Shown in pieces: positions 1 to 4,961 of a stretch of DNA of 5,361 bases. How positions within the stretch are numbered: the stretch's first letter is position 1; each line of letters starts with the position of its first letter. Source of the DNA: Paracoccaceae bacterium (GTDB lineage Bacteria; Pseudomonadota; Alphaproteobacteria; Rhodobacterales; Rhodobacteraceae); assembly GCA_023254015.1 (NCBI GenBank), contig JALQYS010000539.1, positions 1-5,361 on the forward strand, given 5' to 3'. The position numbers and the translations under genes were made by a program. The notes beneath the pieces are model-generated. The model was given only the letters and a program-made list of their open reading frames with translations, made no database searches and was not told the origin of the DNA.

Positions 1-821
1 TAGCCGGTGCAGAGGATGATGGCATCGACCTTCTTCGACGTGCCGTCCTTGAAATAGGCGGTGTCCTCGTCCACCCGTTCCAACGCCGGAACTTCCTTCC
101 AGTTGTCGGGCCATTTGAAGCCCATCGGTGCGTTGCGATAGGCAACGGTGATCGACTTTGCGCCGTATTTCCAGCACTGCGACCCGATGTCCTCGGCGGA
201 ATAGGACGACCCGAGCAGCAGCAGGTCCTTGCCTTTGAACTCGCGCGCGTCGCGGAAATCGTGGGCGTGCAGGACGCGGCCGTTGAATTTGTCGAAACCG
301 GGATATTCCGGCACGTTCGGCACCGAGAAATGGCCCGAGGCAACGATCACATGATCGAATTCCTCGTCATACATCCGGTCTGCCTTCAGATCATGCGCCG
401 TGACGGTGAAGTTGCCCTTGGCCTCGTTGTATTTCACCATGCGGATCGTGGTGCAAAAGCGGATCCAGTCGCGGACACCGGCCTTTTTCACCCGTCCTTC
501 GATATAGTCCACCATGACGGCACGCGGCGGATAGCTGGCGATCTGTTTGCCGAAATGCTCTTCGAACGAGTAATCCGCGAACTCAAGTCCTTCCTTCGGG
601 CCATTGGTCCACAGATAGCGATACATCGAGCCATGGACCGGCTCGCCGAATTCATCCAGGCCCGTGCGCCACGTATAATTCCAAAGGCCACCCCAGTCGG
701 ATTGCTTTTCGAAACACACGACTTCAGGAATTTCGGCCCCTTTGGCCTTGGCAGACTGGAACGCACGCAGTTGGGCAAGGCCCGACGGACCCGCACCAAT
801 GACGGCAACTTTCTTCTTCAT
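1..821 (-). CDS. tmm: Trimethylamine monooxygenase, N-terminal 273 residues (3' end beyond window)
   Basis: This is a class B flavin monooxygenase that oxidises trimethylamine to trimethylamine N-oxide with NADPH and O2 in the cytoplasm, the entry step of TMA catabolism in marine bacteria. Translation from the ATG at 821 gives MKKKVAVIGAGPSG, an FAD-binding GxGxxG at residues 9-14. It also shows the FMO signature FxGxxxHxxxF (FNGRVLHAHDF, 179-189), the NADPH-binding GSSYSAEDIG (204-213) and the start of the TGY motif (272-274) at the window edge. Tyr207 in GSSYSAED and Asn73 in WTNGPKE match positions conserved in characterised bacterial Tmm as I recall them. The family is about 445 residues, so roughly 170 are missing. 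A good Shine-Dalgarno, GGAGGTG (825-831), supports the start. The gene is monocistronic at its 5' end, with its own promoter, downstream of usp. The function call rests on strong remembered similarity to Methylophaga and Roseobacter Tmm; another FMO substrate is possible but less likely beside gmaS and mgsABC. Confidence 0.93.
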   Translation of the reverse strand, partial: MKKKVAVIGAGPSGLAQLRAFQSAKAKGAEIPEVVCFEKQSDWGGLWNYTWRTGLDEFGEPVHGSMYRYLWTNGPKEGLEFADYSFEEHFGKQIASYPPRAVMVDYIEGRVKKAGVRDWIRFCTTIRMVKYNEAKGNFTVTAHDLKADRMYDEEFDHVIVASGHFSVPNVPEYPGFDKFNGRVLHAHDFRDAREFKGKDLLLLGSSYSAEDIGSQCWKYGAKSITVAYRNAPMGFKWPDNWKEVPALERVDEDTAYFKDGTSKKVDAIILCTG

Positions 822-876
822 GAACACCTCCGGCTGTGGATTCTGGCAGTTTGTTTCGCGCGCTGCCTTGAGCGGG

Positions 877-906
877 ATGCTAGAATCCTCGTTGCATATG
901 TGTCAA
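877..906 (-). promoter_or_regulatory. Predicted sigma-70 promoter of tmm
   Basis: Read on the minus strand, a perfect -35 hexamer TTGACA (901-906) is followed by an 18-nt spacer and a -10 hexamer TAGCAT (877-882, 4 of 6 matches to TATAAT). The predicted start of transcription is near 870, giving a leader of about 50 nt before the tmm ATG at 821. The element lies downstream of the hairpin that ends usp, so tmm can be expressed independently of usp. No convincing operator was found overlapping it. Confidence 0.6.
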
Positions 907-932
907 ATCTTTTTCCTATCACGAAATAGATA

Positions 933-963
933 CCGGCCCGCGGCTCAGGCGCGCCGGGGCCGG
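933..963 (-). terminator. GC-rich hairpin after usp, probable terminator
   Basis: Starting 23 nt beyond the usp stop codon, the transcript can fold with 7-bp outer arms CCGGCCC/GGGCCGG, a single bulged C, a 4-bp inner stem CGGC/GCCG and an 8-nt loop. It is followed by TATCTATTTCG, which is U-rich but not a clean U-tract. It therefore resembles an imperfect intrinsic terminator separating usp from the tmm promoter. The termination role is inferred from the fold and position. Confidence 0.5.
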
Positions 964-986
964 ATCCATGACTTGGGCCGTTGGGT

Positions 987-1400
987 TCAGCGGGCGACGG
1001 TGACGGTGCAATGTGCGTGGGAGACGACCTCGGCCGCAACCGAGCCCAGAACCAGACGCTTCAGCCCCTTCTTGTCGCCCGTGCCCATGACGATGTGGGT
1101 ATAGCCGTTCTGTTCGGCATAGGCGGTGATGGCGGACGCAGCTTCACGGGCGACGATCTCGACCGTTCCCACGTCGTCCAGCCCGTCGGCCTTGGCGATC
1201 GCCTCGGCGTCAGCCATCATCTTCTGGGCTTCTTCATCAGTCCAGTGATTGATGGTCGGACCGCGGGCGCCGCCATGCGCAATATTGACGACGCAAAGCG
1301 TCAGATGCCCGCCGGTTGCCTTGGCAACCTCGACGGCGAGATGGACGCCGACGGTGGCATGGTCACTTCCATCGGTCGGGCAGAGGATCTTGCTGGTCAT
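987..1400 (-). CDS. Universal stress protein, UspA family (137 aa)
   Basis: This is a small cytoplasmic single-domain Usp protein, and family members usually bind ATP and act as dimers. The N-terminus MTSKILCPTDGSDHA (residues 1-15) is the first Usp strand with the conserved Asp. The C-terminus has the nucleotide-loop region GTGDKKGLKRLVLGS (106-120) and ends in the usual CTVTVAR strand. The ATP motif is G-x2-G-x9-G-S/T; here the second Gly position is Asp109 while Gly106, Gly119 and Ser120 remain, so ATP binding may be altered. The ATG at 1400 is chosen over a GTG 54 nt upstream because it gives the usual family length and start, and has an AAGGGAAG ribosome site 7 nt before it; the GTG lies 8 nt from an FNR-type box. 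The gene stands alone between the gmaS terminator and the tmm promoter. Its precise role in amine metabolism is unknown. Confidence 0.9.
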   Translation of the reverse strand: MTSKILCPTDGSDHATVGVHLAVEVAKATGGHLTLCVVNIAHGGARGPTINHWTDEEAQKMMADAEAIAKADGLDDVGTVEIVAREAASAITAYAEQNGYTHIVMGTGDKKGLKRLVLGSVAAEVVSHAHCTVTVAR

Positions 1401-1407
1401 GGCAGTG

Positions 1408-1415
1408 CTTCCCTT
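1408..1415 (-). promoter_or_regulatory. Ribosome binding site of usp (decides start)
   Basis: AAGGGAAG on the minus strand lies 7 nt before the ATG at 1400. No comparable site precedes the in-frame GTG at 1454, so the shorter 137-residue protein is preferred. Confidence 0.6.
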
Positions 1416-1462
1416 GATGATGATCTCGCGGCACAGGAAACCATGCAACGGCACAACCCGCC

Positions 1463-1476
1463 TTGACTTGCATCAA
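1463..1476 (-). promoter_or_regulatory. FNR/FnrL-type binding site upstream of usp
   Basis: The minus strand reads TTGATGCAAGTCAA, matching the FNR consensus TTGAT-N4-ATCAA at 9 of 10 defined positions. Its centre is about 69 bp upstream of the usp ATG, a normal place for activation of a usp promoter. In Rhodobacteraceae, FnrL and related Crp/Fnr regulators (Dnr/Nnr) use this motif and usp genes are frequent targets, so induction of usp at low oxygen is inferred. A clear -10 hexamer could not be assigned downstream. Confidence 0.65.
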
Positions 1477-1502
1477 AATTTGTTCACCCGTGGGCAAATT
1501 TT
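1475..1502. repeat. AT-rich inverted repeat, 8-bp arms, next to the FNR-type box
   Basis: AAAATTTG (1475-1482) and CAAATTTT (1495-1502) are perfect inverted copies separated by 12 nt that hold a small CCC-GT-GGG dyad. Arm centres are 20 bp apart, about two helical turns. The left arm overlaps the FNR-type box by two bases. It could be a second operator or an UP-like AT element for usp; it is not a good terminator because the outer stem is all A/T except one pair. Confidence 0.4.
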
Positions 1503-1527
1503 TCCGACGCAAACGCGGGCATCAGGT

Positions 1528-1554
1528 AGAAAGGCCCCGGATTTCTCCGGGGCC
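1528..1554 (-). terminator. Intrinsic terminator of the mgs-gmaS operon
   Basis: In the transcript a perfect 9-bp stem, GGCCCCGGA/TCCGGGGCC, closes on a GAAA tetraloop and is followed directly by TTTCT. It lies 25 nt after the gmaS stop codon. Stem strength, tetraloop and position make it a convincing rho-independent terminator, with a short U-tract. It separates gmaS from usp. Confidence 0.85.
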
Positions 1555-1579
1555 AAGGCGAGCCACAGGGGTAAACGGC

Positions 1580-2887
1580 TCAGATGTCCAAGGTGTTTTC
1601 GGATTCCCACTTGGAGAAATGCGACGCGTAGCTGTTCCATTCCTTGTGCTTCAGCTTCAGGAAGGCCGCCGAGAACTCGTCGCCCATCATCGACTTGAGC
1701 GTCTTGTCCTTGTCGTATTCCCGCAGGGCATCCAGCAGGTTCAGGGGCAGTTTCGGCGCGTTCTTGACGGTGTGGCCTTGCTGATACATGTCGATGTCAT
1801 AGCGGCGACCCGGGTCAGCCTTGGTGCGCACGCCATCCAGACCGGCGGCCAGGATGACAGCCTGCATCAGATAGGGGTTGGCCGCTCCATCGGGCAGGCG
1901 AAGCTCGAACCGGCCAGGCCCCGGCACGCGCACCATATGCGTGCGGTTGTTGCCGGTCCAGGTCACGGTGTTCGGCGCCCAGGTGGCCCCCGACGAGGTG
2001 CGCGGCGCGTTGATGCGCTTGTAGCTGTTCACCGTCGGGTTGCAGATCGCGGCCAGCGCGCTGGCGTGCTTCATGATCCCGCCCAGGAAGTGACGGCCCT
2101 GATCCGACAGCCCCAGTTCCTTCGACTTGTCGGCGAAGGCGTTGGTCTGGCCATCCAGCGTCCAGACCGAGATATGGGCATGGCAGCCCGACCCGGTCAG
2201 GCCCTTGAAGGGCTTGGGCATGAAGGTGGCGCGCAGGCCATGCTTTTCGGCAACCGACTTCATCATGAACTTGAAGAAGCTGTGCTTGTCGGCCGTGGCC
2301 AGCACATCATCATACTTCCAGTTCATCTCATACTGGCCGATCGCGTCCTCGTGGTCGTTCTGGTAGGCTTCCCAGCCCAGTTCCAGCATATAGTCGCAGA
2401 CCTCGGAGATGCAGTCATACTGGCGCATCATGGCCTGCTGGTCGTAGCAGGGCTTTTCGGCATTGTCGTAGGGGTCGGCGATCGAATCGCCCTGCGGCGA
2501 GAGCAGGAAGAATTCGGGCTCAACGCCGGTTTTCACCCGCAGACCGTCCTTCGCCGCCTCGTCCACCAGACGGCGCAACACGTTGCGCGGGGCCTGTGCC
2601 AGGGGCTGATCTTCCATCACGCAGTTCGAAGCGACCCAGGCCACTTCCTTTTTCCACGGCAACTGGATGGCCGCCTCGGGATCGGGAACCGCCATCATGT
2701 CGGGGTGGGCGGGCGTCAAGTCCAGCCAAGTTGCGAAGCCTGCAAAGCCCGCACCATCCACCGCCATGTCATTGATGGCGGCTGTCGGCACCAACTTGGC
2801 GCGCTGCGCCCCGAACAAGTCGGTGTAGGATACCATGAAATACTTGACGCCTTTGTCCTTGGCCCATTTGGCAAGGTCTTTCGCCAT
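1580..2887 (-). CDS. gmaS: Gamma-glutamylmethylamide synthetase, glutamine synthetase family (435 aa)
   Basis: This cytoplasmic enzyme joins monomethylamine to the gamma-carboxyl of glutamate with ATP, the first step of the indirect methylamine (N-methylglutamate) pathway. It has a glutamine-synthetase fold. The N-terminal beta-grasp domain has DLFGAQRAKLVP (23-34) and the latch-like VDGAGFAG (43-50). Catalytic-domain motifs follow in order: EPEFF (123-127), NDHEDAIGQYE (177-187), GSGCHAHIS (232-240, GS usually has GSGxHxH), NPTVNSYKR (283-291) and RFELRLPDGAANPY (326-339). The length is normal for the GlnT/type III-like group to which GmaS belongs. The ATG at 2887 has AGGGAG (2895-2900) 7 nt upstream. 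It sits 44 nt after mgsC, whose product uses gamma-glutamylmethylamide, and is followed by a terminator. Automatic annotation would probably call it a type III glutamate-ammonia ligase; the neighbouring mgsABC and tmm are the main reason to prefer GmaS. Confidence 0.92.
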   Translation of the reverse strand: MAKDLAKWAKDKGVKYFMVSYTDLFGAQRAKLVPTAAINDMAVDGAGFAGFATWLDLTPAHPDMMAVPDPEAAIQLPWKKEVAWVASNCVMEDQPLAQAPRNVLRRLVDEAAKDGLRVKTGVEPEFFLLSPQGDSIADPYDNAEKPCYDQQAMMRQYDCISEVCDYMLELGWEAYQNDHEDAIGQYEMNWKYDDVLATADKHSFFKFMMKSVAEKHGLRATFMPKPFKGLTGSGCHAHISVWTLDGQTNAFADKSKELGLSDQGRHFLGGIMKHASALAAICNPTVNSYKRINAPRTSSGATWAPNTVTWTGNNRTHMVRVPGPGRFELRLPDGAANPYLMQAVILAAGLDGVRTKADPGRRYDIDMYQQGHTVKNAPKLPLNLLDALREYDKDKTLKSMMGDEFSAAFLKLKHKEWNSYASHFSKWESENTLDI

Positions 2888-2894
2888 AGTCTAA

Positions 2895-2900
2895 CTCCCT
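2895..2900 (-). promoter_or_regulatory. Ribosome binding site of gmaS
   Basis: AGGGAG lies 7 nt before the ATG at 2887. It is outside the hairpin over the mgsC stop codon, so gmaS could be translated independently of upstream ribosomes. Confidence 0.6.
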
Positions 2901-2923
2901 GTGAGCTTTATGTTCTTGATGAA

Positions 2924-2945
2924 ATGGCGGCTTAGAAGCCGCCAT
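2924..2945 (-). repeat. 10+10 bp inverted repeat centred on the mgsC stop codon
   Basis: The arms ATGGCGGCTT and AAGCCGCCAT are perfect inverted copies with a 2-nt centre, and the TAA of mgsC lies inside. In RNA the fold would be a GC-rich stem with a small loop (the inner UU-AA pairs may be open), extendable outward by two G-U pairs and one G-C pair. No U-tract follows (AUUUCAUCAAG), so it is not a standard terminator. A role as attenuator, RNA processing site or 3'-end stabiliser between mgsC and gmaS is inference. Confidence 0.6.
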
Positions 2946-4260
2946 CCCGTCCCGGGATCCACTTGGTCCCGGCCAAAGGCACCCCGGCCATGGCCGCTGC
3001 TTCGATCGTCAGCGAGCACAGGTCTTCGGGCTCCAGATTGTGCAGGTGGTTCTTGCCGCAGGCGCGCGCGATGGTTTGCGCTTCCAGCGTCATCACCTTG
3101 AGGTAGTTCTTCAGGCGACGACCGCCGAGGATCGGGTCAAAACGCTTGAAGAGTTCCGGATCCTGCGTGGTGATCCCGGCCGGGTCCTTGCCTTCGTGCC
3201 AGTCGTCATAGGCGTCGGCGGTGGTGCCCAGCTTCTGGTATTCGCTTTCCCACTTCGGATCGTTGTCGCCCAGCGCGATCAGCGCGGCGGTGCCGATGGC
3301 AACCGCGTCGGCACCCAGCGCCATGGCCTTGGCCACGTCGGCACCGGTGCGGATCCCGCCCGAGACGATCAGTTGCACCTTGCGATGCATCCCCAGATCC
3401 TGCAGCGCCTTCACGGCCAGCGGGATACAGGCCAGGATCGGCATGCCGACATGTTCGATGAACACATCCTGCGTCGCCGCCGTGCCGCCCTGCATGCCGT
3501 CCAGAACCACGACGTCGGCCCCGGCCTTCACCGCCAGCGCGGTGTCATAATAGGGACGCGCGCCGCCAACCTTGACGTAGATCGGCTTTTCCCAGTCGGT
3601 GATCTCGCGGATCTCGTGGATCTTGATCTCCAGATCGTCCGGGCCGGTCCAGTCGGGGTGACGGCAGGCCGAACGCTGGTCGATGCCCTTGGGCAGGTTG
3701 CGCATCATCGCCACGCGGTCGCTGATCTTCTGGCCCAGAAGCATGCCGCCACCGCCGGGCTTAGCGCCCTGGCCGACCACGACTTCGATCGCATCGGCGC
3801 GACGCAGGTCATCGGGGTTCATGCCGTAACGGCTGGGAAGATACTGATAGACCAGCGTCTTGGAATGGCCGCGCTCTTCCTCGGTCATGCCGCCGTCGCC
3901 GGTGGTGGTCGAGGTGCCCGCCGCCGAAGCGCCGCGGCCCAGAGCCTCTTTCGCCGGGCCCGACAGGGCGCCAAAGCTCATCCCGGCGATGGTGATCGGA
4001 ATGTCCAGATGGATCGGGTTCTTGGCAAAGCGGGTGCCCAGCCAGACATCGGTCGCACATTTCTCGCGGTAGCCTTCCAGCGGGTAACGGCTGATCGAAG
4101 CGCCAAGGAACAACAGGTCATCGAAATGCGGCAGATGGCGCTTGGTGCCGCCGCCGCGGATGTCGTAGATGCCGCTGGCGGCAGCGCGGCGGATTTCCGC
4201 GTTGATCGCCGGGGTGAAGGTGGCCGAAAAGCGCGGCGGGGTGTGGGGAAAATCGCTCAT
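2932..4260 (-). CDS. mgsC: N-methylglutamate synthase subunit C, FMN-binding glutamate synthase domain (442 aa)
   Basis: This is the synthase subunit of N-methylglutamate synthase, homologous to the FMN domain of glutamate synthase (GltB) and to GlxD. With MgsA and MgsB it moves methylamine from gamma-glutamylmethylamide onto glutamate to give N-methylglutamate. The TIM-barrel motifs are clear: GMSFGALS (93-100), TGDGGMTEEE (120-129), GQGAKPGGGGML (163-174), KVGGA (230-234), LDGMQGGTAA (253-262) and the FMN-phosphate segment SGGIRTGADVAKAMALGADA (300-319). Where GltB has the three 3Fe-4S cysteines before CPxGI, this protein reads YDDWHEGKDPAGI (351-363); none of its five cysteines (68, 199, 278, 401, 415) is placed for a cluster. 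The ATG at 4260 follows mgsB by 8 nt with GAGG inside the mgsB stop. The gene could instead be named glxD, but gmaS directly downstream favours mgsC. Confidence 0.93.
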   Translation of the reverse strand: MSDFPHTPPRFSATFTPAINAEIRRAAASGIYDIRGGGTKRHLPHFDDLLFLGASISRYPLEGYREKCATDVWLGTRFAKNPIHLDIPITIAGMSFGALSGPAKEALGRGASAAGTSTTTGDGGMTEEERGHSKTLVYQYLPSRYGMNPDDLRRADAIEVVVGQGAKPGGGGMLLGQKISDRVAMMRNLPKGIDQRSACRHPDWTGPDDLEIKIHEIREITDWEKPIYVKVGGARPYYDTALAVKAGADVVVLDGMQGGTAATQDVFIEHVGMPILACIPLAVKALQDLGMHRKVQLIVSGGIRTGADVAKAMALGADAVAIGTAALIALGDNDPKWESEYQKLGTTADAYDDWHEGKDPAGITTQDPELFKRFDPILGGRRLKNYLKVMTLEAQTIARACGKNHLHNLEPEDLCSLTIEAAAMAGVPLAGTKWIPGRDGGF

Positions 4261-4266
4261 GTCTTG

Positions 4267-4270
4267 CCTC
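4267..4270 (-). promoter_or_regulatory. Ribosome binding site of mgsC overlapping the mgsB stop codon
   Basis: GAGG overlaps the TGA of mgsB by two bases and lies 6 nt before the mgsC ATG. A ribosome ending mgsB is thus positioned to restart on mgsC, suggesting coupled, matched synthesis of the subunits. Confidence 0.6.
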
Positions 4271-4958
4271 AGTAAGCCGACGCGTTGTCGATATTGAAGT
4301 TGTAGAGTTTGCGGGCCGAGCCATAGCGCTTGAACTCTTGCGGCTTGGCCAGATGGTCGGCCTCACCCCGCTTCAAGAGGTCTTCCAGGATGGCGTAGTG
4401 TTCCGGCCGCATCTCTTTCTCGATGCAGTCCGCGCCCAGCGACTTGACCGAGCCGCGCACGAACAGCCGCGCTTCGTAAAGCGAATCGCCCAGCGCGTCG
4501 CCGGCATCGCCCAGCACAACCAGATTGCCCGACTGCGCCATGAAGGCCGACATGTGGCCGATGGAGCCGTGCACCACGATGTCGATGCCCTTCATGGACA
4601 CGCCGCAGCGGCTGGAGGCATTGCCCTTGACCACCAGCAAACCGCCGCGGCCGGTTGCGCCGGCATATTGGCTGGCATTGCCATCGATGATGACGGTGCC
4701 CGACATCATGTTTTCGGCCACGCCCGGCCCTGCCGAACCCTTGATGCGGATCGTCGCCTGCTTGTTCATGCCGGCACAGTAATAGCCGGTCGAACCGCGC
4801 ACGGTGATGTCAACCGGAGCATCCACCCCGGCGGCAATCGCATGCGCGCCCTTGGGGTTGATGATTTCCCAGTTGGTCATGTTGGTCTGCCCCTTCAGCG
4901 CGTGAAGGGACGAGTTGAGCGCACGCAGGCCCTCTTTGCCCAGGTCGAAAGTCTGCAT
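4269..4958 (-). CDS. mgsB: N-methylglutamate synthase subunit B, beta-helix domain (229 aa)
   Basis: This is a non-catalytic structural subunit homologous to the C-terminal beta-helix domain of glutamate synthase and to GlxC (related to FwdC/FmdC). It is expected to scaffold the amidotransferase subunit MgsA and the FMN subunit MgsC. Glycine-started coils begin at residues 55, 74, 93, 112, 131, 150 and 169, an exact 19-residue period over seven turns. Examples are GSTGYYCAGMN, GNASQYAGATG and GSIGHMSAFMAQSG, the GxxGxxxG pattern of a right-handed beta-helix. The C-terminal part (about 180-229, IEKEMRPEHY to LYNFN) is a helical tail typical of GlxC-type proteins. The start MQTFDL matches the family start and the length is usual. 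The gap to mgsA is 3 nt and to mgsC 8 nt, so the three form a tight operon. Confidence 0.92.
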   Translation of the reverse strand: MQTFDLGKEGLRALNSSLHALKGQTNMTNWEIINPKGAHAIAAGVDAPVDITVRGSTGYYCAGMNKQATIRIKGSAGPGVAENMMSGTVIIDGNASQYAGATGRGGLLVVKGNASSRCGVSMKGIDIVVHGSIGHMSAFMAQSGNLVVLGDAGDALGDSLYEARLFVRGSVKSLGADCIEKEMRPEHYAILEDLLKRGEADHLAKPQEFKRYGSARKLYNFNIDNASAY

Positions 4959-4961
4959 TCC

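Noticed and set aside
892..906. Possible second FNR-like site at the tmm -35 (TTGACACATATGCAA)
   Set aside because: Only the left half fits; the right half differs from ATCAA at several positions. The sequence is better explained by the -35 hexamer.
261..929. Open frame of 222 codons on the plus strand, opposite tmm
   Set aside because: It is in register with tmm codons and runs through the tmm promoter. The minus strand encodes a clear flavin monooxygenase.
1401..1454. Longer Usp start at the GTG at 1454
   Set aside because: It would add 18 residues without family similarity, has no ribosome site and begins 8 nt from the FNR-type box. The ATG at 1400 fits the family start.
981..1466. Open frame of 161 codons on the plus strand, opposite usp
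   Set aside because: It is in register with usp codons, and the minus-strand Usp family protein explains the region.
1463..2935. Open frame of 490 codons on the plus strand, opposite gmaS
   Set aside because: Its codons are exact reverse complements of gmaS codons in the same register. It stays open only because gmaS avoids TTA, CTA and TCA codons, as GC-rich genes do. It starts at a TTG inside the FNR-type box, has no ribosome site and no recognisable domain.
3040..4275. Open frame of 411 codons on the plus strand, opposite mgsC
   Set aside because: It has the same in-register antisense relationship to mgsC. Composition is rich in His, Arg, Gly and Ala with no family motifs, while the minus-strand frame has complete FMN-domain motifs.
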